From positions 1-29,723 of the forward strand of contig CAYFLR010000072.1 of the NCBI GenBank assembly GCA_964343805.1: 29,723 bases of DNA, written 5' to 3'. This document shows, one piece after another, positions 6,953 through 15,061 of this stretch (positions within the stretch are counted from its first letter, which is position 1; each line of letters opens with the position of its first letter). The translations under genes and the position numbers were made by a program. The notes under the pieces were generated by a model. The model was not told the DNA's origin. It did not search any database and saw nothing but the letters and a program-made list of their open reading frames with translations. Origin of the DNA: CAYFLR01 sp964343805 (GTDB taxonomy: Bacteria > Bdellovibrionota_B > Oligoflexia > CAYFLR01).

Positions 6953-8077
6953 AACATGGTCTCGGGTGAGTATCACCTCTTCTCTCGATTCATCGTCCTT
7001 ACGAATGGTGAGTTCCACCTCCGTATATTTAGGACCGCGTATCATACGAATCACATTAGGTAGGCTCTTATTTTTGATGTTTTTGCCATCTACAGCTTCG
7101 ATAAAGTCTCCCGCATTGATTCCCTCTTCAAAGGCGGGGCCCTCTGGAGAAACCTCTTCAATCCGAAAGCCATCTGGGGTTTTTAATAAGGTCACTCCAA
7201 TTCCATCCAGTTCATGGGTTTTAGAGTTTGCTTCATTACTCGGTGTTAGATAAATATCAAGTGATTGCATTGGGTTAGATTGTGGGTCCATGGCAATGGT
7301 ATGGATCTTTCTTAGAAACCCTTTTTTGGAAATAGTCAGAGTGATATTGCCTGAGGGAAGGTCCATGAGTCGATAGTTGCCATCTTCATCAGATCGTGAA
7401 ATTTGTCTTCCATAACTCACATAGCAATCTTTTAATAACTCATTATCCTCAGTGTTAAAAATCCTTCCTTCCAAGGAAAAGTTTCCGGTGGGGACTGAAA
7501 ACTCATCTTCTTGTAATTCCGATTCAATGATTTCCTCTTCATTTCCCAGCGGGAGTGTGTTTTTAGCACTGATATTTTCTAAGGCTTGTAAGGCTTTTTC
7601 CTCTAGATTTCTAAGAAGAGGTTCCATGGCTTCCGAGTTTTGGTCTAACTCCAAGATTTTATTATCCAACTCTTTTAACAGTTCTTCCAGGTCCACTGGA
7701 TTGTCTTGCATGTCTTCTATGAGCTGATCTATTTCGTCTGCATTAAATGTAAATTTGGTTGGTTGGCTTTCTTCCTCCATTCCGTCATTGATGGGGATAT
7801 TTTCTTGGTACTCAGATACCGGTAAGGGCTTGGGTGGGGTGTACCTTTTAACAGGGGGAGCTGCTCTTCTAACTCTGGAGGTATATTTGTTTGCAGGCTT
7901 ACGCTTGTGAGCTCTTTTCTGGGCTACTCGTTTCGGTGGTTCAATTATTTCAGCGGTTTCTGGGATTTTGGGTTCTACCTTAGGTGGTGAATAGGCAAAG
8001 TGAATAAAAAAGGCAAAGCCTACAAAGCCAACGGCGAAAGCCAGAATTCGTTTAGTTTGTTTTTCCCTTTTTCGCAT
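6944..8077 (-). CDS. membrane-anchored PDZ protein with carboxypeptidase-regulatory-like domain
   Basis: The 377-residue protein has, in order: a positively charged N-terminus and one membrane helix (about 10-28); a Lys/Arg/Pro-rich stretch (31-85) that could span the periplasm or cell wall; an acidic, Leu-rich region likely to be helical or coiled-coil (112-172); a carboxypeptidase-regulatory-like beta-sandwich (about 198-278, with the typical SDEDGNYRLMDLPSG); and a C-terminal PDZ domain (about 292-377, GIGVTL ... GPAFEEGINAGDFIEAVDG). No protease domain is present. The layout (N-terminal anchor, Pro-rich spacer, PDZ at the end) recalls GspC and TonB-like scaffold proteins, but I see no GspC homology region. 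A scaffold or adaptor role in the envelope is inferred. It follows the dehydrogenase gene by 89 bases on the same strand. No clear Shine-Dalgarno sequence precedes the ATG. Confidence 0.75.
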   Translation of the reverse strand: MRKREKQTKRILAFAVGFVGFAFFIHFAYSPPKVEPKIPETAEIIEPPKRVAQKRAHKRKPANKYTSRVRRAAPPVKRYTPPKPLPVSEYQENIPINDGMEEESQPTKFTFNADEIDQLIEDMQDNPVDLEELLKELDNKILELDQNSEAMEPLLRNLEEKALQALENISAKNTLPLGNEEEIIESELQEDEFSVPTGNFSLEGRIFNTEDNELLKDCYVSYGRQISRSDEDGNYRLMDLPSGNITLTISKKGFLRKIHTIAMDPQSNPMQSLDIYLTPSNEANSKTHELDGIGVTLLKTPDGFRIEEVSPEGPAFEEGINAGDFIEAVDGKNIKNKSLPNVIRMIRGPKYTEVELTIRKDDESREEVILTRDHVLF

Positions 8078-8166
8078 AATGTCACTGTAGCAGATGTTCC
8101 AAGAAAATACTAATTAAATTTGCAAATAAATAAAAAAATAATCGGTTTTTTTAAAAGTTTTAAAAT

Positions 8167-9129
8167 CTAGCATACTCGATGTGGGGAATTTTTGCTATGG
8201 AGAATATATTGTATTTCCTTCATAACTAGTCCCGGAATTGATCCAATCATATCTTCAGAATAGCCAGCCGAATGGGGAGAAAGTAGGGTGTTGGGCAGGT
8301 GAGTCAGAGGGTTACTTTCATGGATGGGTTCATTTTCAAAAACATCAAGGCAGGCAAAGGCATGGGGGTGATGTTCTAAGTAATCAACCAGTGCAGATTG
8401 GCAAATAAGTTTACCGCGAGCTGTGTTAATGATTATCATAGGTCGGGTTTTGCTGTTTAAATTTCTCTCACTTAAGAGGTGGTGGTTGTCTTTGTTGAGG
8501 CTGCAATGGAGGGTTAGGATGTCTACTTTAGACATGAGTTCAGGCAGAGAGACTTGAGATACCTTAAGATGAGAGGTGTCTACCTCTACATAGGGGTCAC
8601 AGATGAGCACTTGTTTTGGCTCAAAAGGCAGAGTTCTGGCTAGCACACGACTCCCAATATGGCCAAAGCCAACAATTCCTACAGTTTTATCTTTAAGACG
8701 ATATCTTCCAGCTAAGTCGTCACGCATCCACCTACCGGATTGGAGCCCCTGATTTAATGGAAAGGCTCTCCGAAGGCTTTCTAAAATATAGAGAATGGTA
8801 CTCTCTGCCACATCATCAGCTCGTGCTAATGGCATATTGATGACTTGACATTGTTGCTTCTTAGCTACATCCAATTTAATGTGATCAAAACCAGAGGTGC
8901 AGGTAATAATATATTTACATTGAGGGAAGCGCTTAAAAAAACTCTCTTCAATGGTATAGCCACTGCCAATGATAACCACTTCTGCTGCAGAAAGTGAACA
9001 ATCAGGTTGTTGGCCGGAGTTTAGGTTTACCTGATAGTTAATATCTAGGGTAGAGAGAAGCCTCTTCTCTTCAGGTAAGATGGCCAACAGTCCTTTAGGA
9101 GTTGCATGAATTCTAGCAACTTGGAGCAT
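8167..9129 (-). CDS. D-isomer-specific 2-hydroxyacid dehydrogenase
   Basis: These cytoplasmic NAD(P)-dependent enzymes interconvert 2-oxoacids and D-2-hydroxyacids. The protein (320 residues) has the Rossmann motif GIVGFGHIGS (Gly154-x-Gly156-x2-Gly159) followed by an acidic residue at Asp178 (LICDPY), which favours NAD. The catalytic triad is intact: Arg238 in NTARG, Glu267 in DVFENEP and His286 in LSPHSAG. The N-terminal catalytic half is shorter than in PdxB or SerA, and no ACT domain follows, so I cannot name the substrate. AGGA lies five bases before the ATG. The gene starts 14 bases after the stop of the beta-barrel gene and is probably cotranscribed with it, although no functional link between the two is obvious. 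Confidence 0.9.
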   Translation of the reverse strand: MLQVARIHATPKGLLAILPEEKRLLSTLDINYQVNLNSGQQPDCSLSAAEVVIIGSGYTIEESFFKRFPQCKYIITCTSGFDHIKLDVAKKQQCQVINMPLARADDVAESTILYILESLRRAFPLNQGLQSGRWMRDDLAGRYRLKDKTVGIVGFGHIGSRVLARTLPFEPKQVLICDPYVEVDTSHLKVSQVSLPELMSKVDILTLHCSLNKDNHHLLSERNLNSKTRPMIIINTARGKLICQSALVDYLEHHPHAFACLDVFENEPIHESNPLTHLPNTLLSPHSAGYSEDMIGSIPGLVMKEIQYILHSKNSPHRVC

Positions 9130-9143
9130 ACTCTTCCTGCTCG

Positions 9144-9941
9144 TTAGAATTGGTAGATAAATTGAGCGAAATTGATCTGCATGGAAAAATGAGTGAGCTC
9201 GCGAGAGGTATCCTTGTCATTCTCAGAAATATTGGTTCGACCTGTAATGAGACCAAATCCTACCGATCCCCGATAAAAAATATCTCTGGTTAATTCCACA
9301 TGGATACTGGAAAGCATGTTCATTCCAAAGCCCAGGTAACCTTCGCTTTGTGAGGTGGCTGAATTCCCTTCGTCATAAGTTGTAACCAGTGGAAAGCTAC
9401 GATTCTCTTCATACAGTTGGGAGCTTCCTGAAAAAGCAGAGTTTTTATTTGCTGAACGGATGTAAGCAAAGAGAACACCTGGTTGCATATAAAGATGAGT
9501 ACGGGAGTTAAACTTAAAGATCATTCGACTGTATGGGTTTAAAAGCAGGTCAAAGTTACTGGAACTGCCTTCTTGTTCATTTTTCTTTTCGATGGTTTCC
9601 ATCTGATGGGCAATGGTTAATTTACCTCCGAGAGAGACGGCTGGTGAAATATGATAGCCTCCTCCCACTTGGGCCTGGCTGCCTGGTTTGGTGAATTGGC
9701 CCATGCTAAATTTAGCCTCTCCAAAAAAATTGGATCTGGCATCGTATTCGATGGTGAAAGTATCAAAGGTCGTCAGGCGGTTGTTGCTGGTTTTGGTAGG
9801 AGTCATTTGAGTTAATTGATAGTGGAAAGAGTAACTATCTATTCCAAAACGAATATTTTCAGTCAAATACCCTGCAAATAAGCTATTAAAAGGAAGTGAA
9901 AGGGTAAGTAATGTAATTAAAATCAGTCCCTTTTGTCTCAT
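9144..9941 (-). CDS. probable outer-membrane beta-barrel protein
   Basis: A classical signal peptide (MRQKGLILITLLTLSLPFNS, cleavage probably after LFA near residue 23) is followed by alternating polar/aromatic segments typical of outer-membrane strands. The sequence ends in an aromatic strand with a terminal Phe (FAQFIYQF), the usual recognition signal for the BAM complex. At 265 residues it would form a small barrel of perhaps 8-12 strands. I do not recognise a specific family. ATG at 9941 is chosen because GAGG lies eight bases upstream and because it starts the signal peptide directly; the frame stays open to a TTG at 9974. It heads an operon with the dehydrogenase and is divergent from the acyltransferase-lipB pair across about 150 bases. 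Confidence 0.7.
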   Translation of the reverse strand: MRQKGLILITLLTLSLPFNSLFAGYLTENIRFGIDSYSFHYQLTQMTPTKTSNNRLTTFDTFTIEYDARSNFFGEAKFSMGQFTKPGSQAQVGGGYHISPAVSLGGKLTIAHQMETIEKKNEQEGSSSNFDLLLNPYSRMIFKFNSRTHLYMQPGVLFAYIRSANKNSAFSGSSQLYEENRSFPLVTTYDEGNSATSQSEGYLGFGMNMLSSIHVELTRDIFYRGSVGFGLITGRTNISENDKDTSRELTHFSMQINFAQFIYQF

Positions 9942-10090
9942 AACTAAATCCTCATTTCTTATTATATATACCAAAAAAAAATATACTCAGCTCAAAATAT
10001 CCTCTAAGTTTAGGTTAAAAAGCCTTTGGGGTCAATGATTATCCAATTTCAGGTTGAATTAAGCTGTTTGATCAAATACATTACCGGTTT

Positions 10091-10735
10091 ATGAAAGAAC
10101 AGTTCTTTGCGTTGGCTATTTACACTCTTTTCCAATGTCTCCGTTTTACCTATCGTATCAAATTGGTAGGAGAGGATGTATACTCTTCTCTCAAGGAACA
10201 GAACTCCTCTTTGATTTATGCAGCTCCACATGGGCGAATGTTAGGGCTTATCGCTTTCACTATGGGGCGACCTATTAGTATGCTTGCTAGTTTAAGTAAG
10301 GATGGCCAGATAATTACCGGTGTTTTAAGGTTGCTGGGGTTTAAAGTTGTATCAGGATCTAGTTCCAGAGGGGGCATTCGAAGTCTAATTCAGCTGTTAA
10401 AGCATGCAGATAATGGCAGAGAGCTTGCGATCACTGTTGATGGACCAAAAGGACCTCCTTTTGTAGTTAAGCCTGGTATTATAGCTTTGGCCTCCAAAGC
10501 ACAAATTCCAATTTTACCAATTACCTACACATGTCAAAGGCCATTCATCTTTAAACGGGCTTGGGATAGCTTTATGCTCCCTTTACCTTTTAGTACACTC
10601 ACTATTTCCTACGGTAATCCAGTTGAAATCCCTTCAGAAATTGGTAAAGAGGATATTTCCAAGTACTGTGATGAGTTGGGTTCTTGTCTTAAAGCAGAAA
10701 CTTCAAAATTAGATCTTAACCATAGGGTGAAATGA
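10091..10735 (+). CDS. lysophospholipid acyltransferase family protein (DUF374-type)
   Basis: This protein (214 residues) matches the DUF374 branch of the lysophospholipid/lipid A acyltransferase superfamily. Visible landmarks are the His of APHGRML, the segment SLSKDGQIITGVLRLLGF, the motif GSSSRGGIRSLIQLL, VDGPKGPPFVVKPGII and a late SWDxF-like segment (WDSFMLPLPFST). The usual WHGR is here PHGR. Such proteins are membrane-associated and are thought to acylate lipids of the envelope, perhaps lipid A, but the substrate is not established. Its stop overlaps the lipB start (ATGA), so the two are translationally coupled. The ribosome binding site before the ATG is weak. Confidence 0.85.
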   Translation: MKEQFFALAIYTLFQCLRFTYRIKLVGEDVYSSLKEQNSSLIYAAPHGRMLGLIAFTMGRPISMLASLSKDGQIITGVLRLLGFKVVSGSSSRGGIRSLIQLLKHADNGRELAITVDGPKGPPFVVKPGIIALASKAQIPILPITYTCQRPFIFKRAWDSFMLPLPFSTLTISYGNPVEIPSEIGKEDISKYCDELGSCLKAETSKLDLNHRVK

Positions 10736-11364
10736 CTGTATCAATTAGAGACTTAGGTATCATTTCTTTCCAGGAAGCACGACAATTGCAAGAACAGCTT
10801 CATCATAAGGTTTGTGCTGGCCAATCCAGAGGAGCTATTTTATTTTTAGAACATCCTCCAACCGTTTCCATGGGGGCGAGAGGAAGTTCGTCTGATGTTC
10901 TGGTGTCTACAGAGTTTCTCCAAGAGAAAGGAGTGACTGTTTGCGAATCGGATAGAGGAGGTTTGGTTACCATCCACAACCCCGGTCAACTGGTTTGTTA
11001 TCCGGTGATAAATATCAAACAATTGGGAGTTGGAGTACGTAAATTTGTAAGCTTACTGGAGCAGATGAACCTTTTTATTTTAGAGTCTTATGGTTTAAAA
11101 GGACGAGTCGATAAGCAAAATCCAGGGGTATTTATAGGTGATGCTAAGGTGGCTTCGGTGGGAATTAGGATTGACAGACATGTGGTTCGTCATGGCACTG
11201 CTTTAAATTGTGATAATGATTTGTCACTTTTTAAATTGATCAATCCCTGTGGACATCAAAACCAGAAAATGACCTCTATATCTGCGATGACTGATCAAAA
11301 GGTGGCTATGAATGAAGTGAAGGAACTTGCTCGTAAATTTTGGCAGGGGTATTTTACTTCTTAG
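10732..11364 (+). CDS. lipB: octanoyltransferase LipB
   Basis: LipB moves octanoyl groups from octanoyl-ACP to the lipoyl domains of 2-oxoacid dehydrogenases and GcvH, the first step of lipoate synthesis. The 210 residues carry the family motifs: LEHPPTVSMGARG, SDRGGLVTIHNPGQLVCYP, GDAKVASVGIR with the catalytic Lys139, HGTALNCDNDLSLF and INPCGH with the acyl-thioester Cys173. The gene begins inside the stop codon of the acyltransferase gene, so translation is coupled. lipA is not in this window. Its end overlaps the convergent lipoprotein gene by 11 bases. Confidence 0.95.
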   Translation: MTVSIRDLGIISFQEARQLQEQLHHKVCAGQSRGAILFLEHPPTVSMGARGSSSDVLVSTEFLQEKGVTVCESDRGGLVTIHNPGQLVCYPVINIKQLGVGVRKFVSLLEQMNLFILESYGLKGRVDKQNPGVFIGDAKVASVGIRIDRHVVRHGTALNCDNDLSLFKLINPCGHQNQKMTSISAMTDQKVAMNEVKELARKFWQGYFTS

Positions 11365-11956
11365 AACCGTAATAGGCTTTCAGACTATTTTGCAGTGCCA
11401 TAAAATATTCAAAGATCACTTCATTTTTACATTTATCGATGAGTAAATTCTCTAATTCTTTTGTGATTTCAGGGTCTTCAAATTTAGTTACATGCTCGCT
11501 GTAGATACATATGCCTGTTATGTAGTGGTTAAGAGTTGGATAATTTTCTCGGTATTCCGGAGTGACATAACTAGCGGCAGTATTGTTGGGGTCTAAAAGA
11601 GTGGTTTCTAACTCAGAGAGAGCCAGGTGTCCCATCTCAATCCTTACGAAAATAGGGCCAAATATCTCTCCGGGTAAAATGTAATTAATCTGGCAGGTAT
11701 CGATCTTATTCCAAGAGCAGCTCCCCCAGCGAAGGCTATTTTTCCAGGTATCCGTGGTACTTTTGGCTTTTATACTCTTAAAAAATTGAGAAGTGGCCTC
11801 TCGCAAAATTTTTGCATGGGTGTCTAAATCATTCTCAGTGGTGTAGACATAGGAGACATTTGATTGATTGTTCAAAATGGTATCAAAGTTCCTAAGGGTC
11901 CGACAACCACTGGAAGTTATTAATAAAAGTAATATTAATCCGAGGGTTCTTCTCAT
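11354..11956 (-). CDS. cysteine-rich lipoprotein of unknown function
   Basis: The N-terminus (MRRTLGLILLLLITSSGC) is a lipoprotein signal peptide with the modified Cys at position 18, so the protein is membrane-anchored in the envelope. The remaining ~180 residues are soluble and carry four more cysteines: two close together in SCSWNKIDTC, one in GICIYSEH and one in LIDKCK. This suggests two periplasmic disulfides. Predicted structure looks mixed alpha/beta and I recognise no family. The gene converges on lipB with an 11-base overlap. There is no good Shine-Dalgarno sequence before the ATG, but the signal peptide makes the start convincing. Confidence 0.65.
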   Translation of the reverse strand: MRRTLGLILLLLITSSGCRTLRNFDTILNNQSNVSYVYTTENDLDTHAKILREATSQFFKSIKAKSTTDTWKNSLRWGSCSWNKIDTCQINYILPGEIFGPIFVRIEMGHLALSELETTLLDPNNTAASYVTPEYRENYPTLNHYITGICIYSEHVTKFEDPEITKELENLLIDKCKNEVIFEYFMALQNSLKAYYGSKK

Positions 11957-12019
11957 ACTATTTCTATCGGAAGATTTTACAGATTATTTAGTCAAGCACT
12001 TCCTACCCTAGATCGGGGG

Positions 12020-12025
12020 TTGACA
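12020..12025 (+). promoter_or_regulatory. perfect -35 element (TTGACA), -10 unclear
   Basis: TTGACA matches the consensus fully and lies about 65 bases upstream of the small secreted-protein gene. No good -10 sits at 17 bases (TAGGTA), so either a different spacing is used or the match is fortuitous. Confidence 0.3.
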
Positions 12026-12088
12026 TTCCCGGCTGATTCGATTAGGTATGGGACTATTATTCGAAAGAAAACAACATTGGAGGAAATA

Positions 12089-12576
12089 ATGAAAAAATTA
12101 ATCAGTATTTTGGTATTTGGAGCTTTGATAGCCGTATCTATCAGTGGAACATTGCAAGCGAGAGAAGTAGTACAAGGAAGCCTCTTGGGTAATCCTGCAT
12201 CTATGGAGTATCAGCATTCAGATTGTAAATTAGTAAAGAAAACCGGTGAATACATGATTCGTAATGATTACAAACACTGTTACTGGACTACAGATGAAGA
12301 GTGTACTTGGGTATCTTTACCTAATGGTGGTGGTTACATGAGCTGTCATCCAGTTACAAAACAACAGTGTACCTATGACAATGAATACTATACTTTAGGT
12401 GNNNNNNNNNNACCCTTTATCGATCTGGCAAAATCCTTTATTTTCGCTCTCAAACTGGCGTTGATGTTCAGATTGGAAAACTAAAGAAGAGATTCTTTAG
12501 ATGGGTGATGGTAACTGATGGTAAGAAATTCGGTTTACAGTGTGGTGATGGTTTTGCCAATGCTGTTTTAAAGTAG
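12089..12576 (+). CDS. small secreted cysteine-containing protein, interrupted by an assembly gap
   Basis: ATG at 12089 has GGAGG five bases upstream and opens a signal peptide (MKKLISILVFGALIAVSISG, cleavage after LQA). The mature part before the gap is polar and carries four cysteines (DCKL, HCYW, ECTW, SCHP, plus QCTY). After the ten Ns a coherent reading frame runs from 12412 (TLYRSGKILYFRSQTG...) to TAG at 12574-12576 and includes another Cys (LQCGDG). The two parts are in different frames if the gap is exactly ten bases, but ten is a placeholder, so I read them as one gene of uncertain length. Continuing the upstream frame through the Ns instead gives an artificial stop at 12484. A strong terminator follows, so the gene is probably monocistronic. 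The family is not recognised. Confidence 0.6.
12402..12411. other. assembly gap (10 N)
   Basis: Ten Ns inside the small secreted-protein gene. The flanking reading frames differ by a non-multiple of three, so the true gap length is not ten. Confidence 0.98.
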
Positions 12577-12599
12577 TCTCTACTTTTTTTATTGATTTT

Positions 12600-12640
12600 A
12601 AACCCGGTCTTTGATTTTTTTTAAGGACCGGGTTTTTTTT
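12600..12640 (+). terminator. strong intrinsic terminator
   Basis: AAACCCGGTC (12600-12609) pairs perfectly with GACCGGGTTT (12626-12635), with extra pairs inside, and is followed by a run of Ts to 12640. It ends the small secreted-protein transcript and separates it from the MBOAT cassette. Confidence 0.88.
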
Positions 12641-12667
12641 ATCTATATAAAGGAGCAGATACTAGCT

Positions 12668-14098
12668 GTGGAATTTGCCACTATTCAATTTGCCTATTTT
12701 GCGCTTTTTGTCTTTATAATTTTTGCTATGCTTAAGCAACATAGAGATATTCAAAAGGCATTTTTGCTAGGCGTTAGCTATTATTTCTGTGCCCAGTGGA
12801 ACCTAACTTTTTTATCTATTATCCTGGTCTCTTCTTTTTTTAACTATGGGGTGGGGGAATTACTTCACCGCTCTTTAAAAGATCATCAACGATTGGCAGC
12901 TCTCTTATTGGGGGTGGTAGGGAACTGCGTCATTCTGGGCTTTTTTAAATACTATGATTTTTTTGTTGGCAGCCTCCAACATTTATCGGATACCCTGGGG
13001 CTATCTGCTCACCTTCCTCTCCTAGAAATTGCTGCCCCCTTTGGTCTCTCTTTTTATACCTTTCAAGGGGTAGCTTATGTGGTGGACTCCTACAAAAGGA
13101 AGTCTGTCCAACCTAAAACCGTGCTTGATTTTTTACTTTTTATCTCCTTTTTCCCTCAGTTAGGTGCAGGACCCATTTGCAGGTCTCATGAGTTATTGCC
13201 ACAGATTATGGCTCCCTCACCGAAAAAGATGGTTGGCCTTTCTTATGCCGTGGTACTTATTGCCACCGGTCTTTTTAAGAAGATGGTATTAGGAAACTAC
13301 TTAGCCATTTCCTTAACCACCGATGCATTCACCTCTCCAGATCACTTCAGCTCCTTAGAATTGGTTCTGGCGGTTTTTGCTTACACCGCTCAAGTCTATC
13401 TAGATTTTAGTGGTTACACCGATATTGCACGAGGGTTGGGATTGTTATTTGGATTTAAACTCCCTGAAAATTTTAATTATCCTTATTCTGCCACCAATAT
13501 AGGAGATTTTTGGCGTCGTTGGCATATGACTTTTTCCAGTTGGTTAAGAGATTACATCTATTTTCCTTTGGGTGGTTCAAAGAAAGGCAAATTAAGATGT
13601 TACCTTAATTTGTTTATCACTTTTTTTATATGCGGAATTTGGCATGGAGCCACCTGGGGATTTGTTATTTGGGGAGCACTTCATGGGGTTGTTATGATGG
13701 TATATAAAGCATCTCTAGATATACGGCGCTCTCTAGGAATTGATTTAAAAAAAGTCCCTTCCAAATATTGGGTAGCTTTATCCTGGGTTTCTACTCTGAG
13801 TTTTTGCGCCTTTGCACGGATCTTTTTTAAAGCCAAAGATTTGGACGATGCCTGGAATTTTATCGAGACCTTAACCCAATTGAGTTTTGTGGGGAGTGGC
13901 TTTAACTTGGGAGTTTTAGCGGTCACTGTTTTAACTTTTGCTATGAATTTTTATGGCAAGAGAATCTTTACTAAGTTGGTCTTGAGCCATGAATCCCTGC
14001 CACAGATATGGTGGCCGGTGGCATGGCTCACCACCTTTTTTCTCATTGTGACACTTTCTCCATACGGGGATACGGCAACTTTGTACTTTGGATTTTAA
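12668..14098 (+). CDS. MBOAT-family O-acyltransferase (AlgI/PatA-like)
   Basis: A polytopic inner-membrane protein of about 476 residues with roughly ten hydrophobic segments. Family motifs are clear: FFPQLGAGPICRSHELLPQ, DFSGYTDIARGLGLLFGFKL, ATNIGDFWRRWHMTFSSWLR, DYIYFPLGGSKKG and the catalytic histidine in GIWHGATWG (His326 from the GTG). AlgI and PatA relay acyl (usually acetyl) groups from the cytoplasm across the membrane for O-acylation of alginate or peptidoglycan; related DltB handles D-alanine. Two SGNH hydrolases follow directly, the usual partners. GTG at 12668 is the first start after the terminator and has GGAG about 12 bases upstream; a TTG at 12611 lies inside the terminator stem and is unlikely. 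The acceptor polymer cannot be told from the window. Confidence 0.92.
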   Translation: MEFATIQFAYFALFVFIIFAMLKQHRDIQKAFLLGVSYYFCAQWNLTFLSIILVSSFFNYGVGELLHRSLKDHQRLAALLLGVVGNCVILGFFKYYDFFVGSLQHLSDTLGLSAHLPLLEIAAPFGLSFYTFQGVAYVVDSYKRKSVQPKTVLDFLLFISFFPQLGAGPICRSHELLPQIMAPSPKKMVGLSYAVVLIATGLFKKMVLGNYLAISLTTDAFTSPDHFSSLELVLAVFAYTAQVYLDFSGYTDIARGLGLLFGFKLPENFNYPYSATNIGDFWRRWHMTFSSWLRDYIYFPLGGSKKGKLRCYLNLFITFFICGIWHGATWGFVIWGALHGVVMMVYKASLDIRRSLGIDLKKVPSKYWVALSWVSTLSFCAFARIFFKAKDLDDAWNFIETLTQLSFVGSGFNLGVLAVTVLTFAMNFYGKRIFTKLVLSHESLPQIWWPVAWLTTFFLIVTLSPYGDTATLYFGF

Positions 14099-15061
14099 AT
14101 GAGTTCTGTGAAGAAGTATCGTTTTAAACTCATGAGCTATAGCTTGTTTAGCTATAATATTATTTTTTGCTTTATTATCATGACAGTTTTTCATGCCTCC
14201 TCCATTGCTGATAAGTTAGCTGAAGAAGCAGAACCTTCCGCTCGCATCTTGGGTGTGGAGTTGCTGGATTCATTTCATGTGGCCGCAGGTTATTATGGAT
14301 TTGATCATTTGAGAGCATTGAGTAACACCTTTCGAAATACCATCCATGAACCCCTAATGGTTTTGGAAAAAACTGATGAACCGCAAATAACTCCCCCCAC
14401 CAAACTGGTTCCTTCAAAGATTTACCGTAGAGTCCTCCTAGTGGGGGCTTCTTCTATGCAGTTTGGAGTGGGCACCGAATTGGAAAAGTTTTTAAAGCAG
14501 TCACCTCATATTCAGGTTAAGCGTTTTGGTAAGCACTCCACCGGCTTGGTGCGAAGAAAATATTTCAATTGGTTCAGCAAAATTTTTCAATTGTGCTCCT
14601 CCTTTAAACCTGACCTGGTTGTGGCCCAATTCGGAGGCAATGACGTTCAATCATTTGTTGACCGAGAGAGAATTCACTTTGGAAGTCCTAAATGGCGTGA
14701 GGAGTACTACAATAGAGTGCGAGAGATTACACGAATTGTCGGTTACTTTGGGGCCAAGATGGTTTTTATGGGAATGCCCATTATGCGCGATCCAAAATTT
14801 AGAAAAAATATCAGTATGGTGAATGATATAACTAGACAGGCAGCTGAAAAGGATGGAGCTTTTTACCTCTCCATTTGGGAGCACTCTTCAACACAACATG
14901 GAGAATATCAGAGTATCGTTAGTCATAATGGGAGAAGGGGGCTTTTTCGCAATCGTGATGGGGTTCATTTTAGTAAATTAGGAGCGCGGTATATTGCCCG
15001 TCACCTCGCTCAAGATCTGAATGCCTTATACAATTTAGGAATCCAAGGAAGTGAGATGTGA
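14099..15061 (+). CDS. membrane-anchored SGNH hydrolase-like protein, MBOAT partner
   Basis: The ATG follows the MBOAT stop codon with no gap. One N-terminal membrane helix (about 13-35) anchors a periplasmic SGNH domain of about 210 residues. Catalytic blocks are visible: GASSM (Ser118 as likely nucleophile), QFGGND (Gly180, Asn181) and DGVHFSKLG with the Asp287/His290 pair. In AlgX/AlgJ, PatB and DltD-like systems such proteins take the acyl group from the MBOAT protein and transfer it to the glycan, or remove it. Coupling to the MBOAT gene makes acyltransferase the more likely role. The region 40-105 between helix and domain is not recognised. Confidence 0.85.
   Translation: MSSVKKYRFKLMSYSLFSYNIIFCFIIMTVFHASSIADKLAEEAEPSARILGVELLDSFHVAAGYYGFDHLRALSNTFRNTIHEPLMVLEKTDEPQITPPTKLVPSKIYRRVLLVGASSMQFGVGTELEKFLKQSPHIQVKRFGKHSTGLVRRKYFNWFSKIFQLCSSFKPDLVVAQFGGNDVQSFVDRERIHFGSPKWREEYYNRVREITRIVGYFGAKMVFMGMPIMRDPKFRKNISMVNDITRQAAEKDGAFYLSIWEHSSTQHGEYQSIVSHNGRRGLFRNRDGVHFSKLGARYIARHLAQDLNALYNLGIQGSEM

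Noticed and set aside
12611..12667. N-terminal extension of the MBOAT gene to a TTG at 12611
   Set aside because: That codon lies in the loop and stem of a strong terminator, and the extension has no ribosome binding site.
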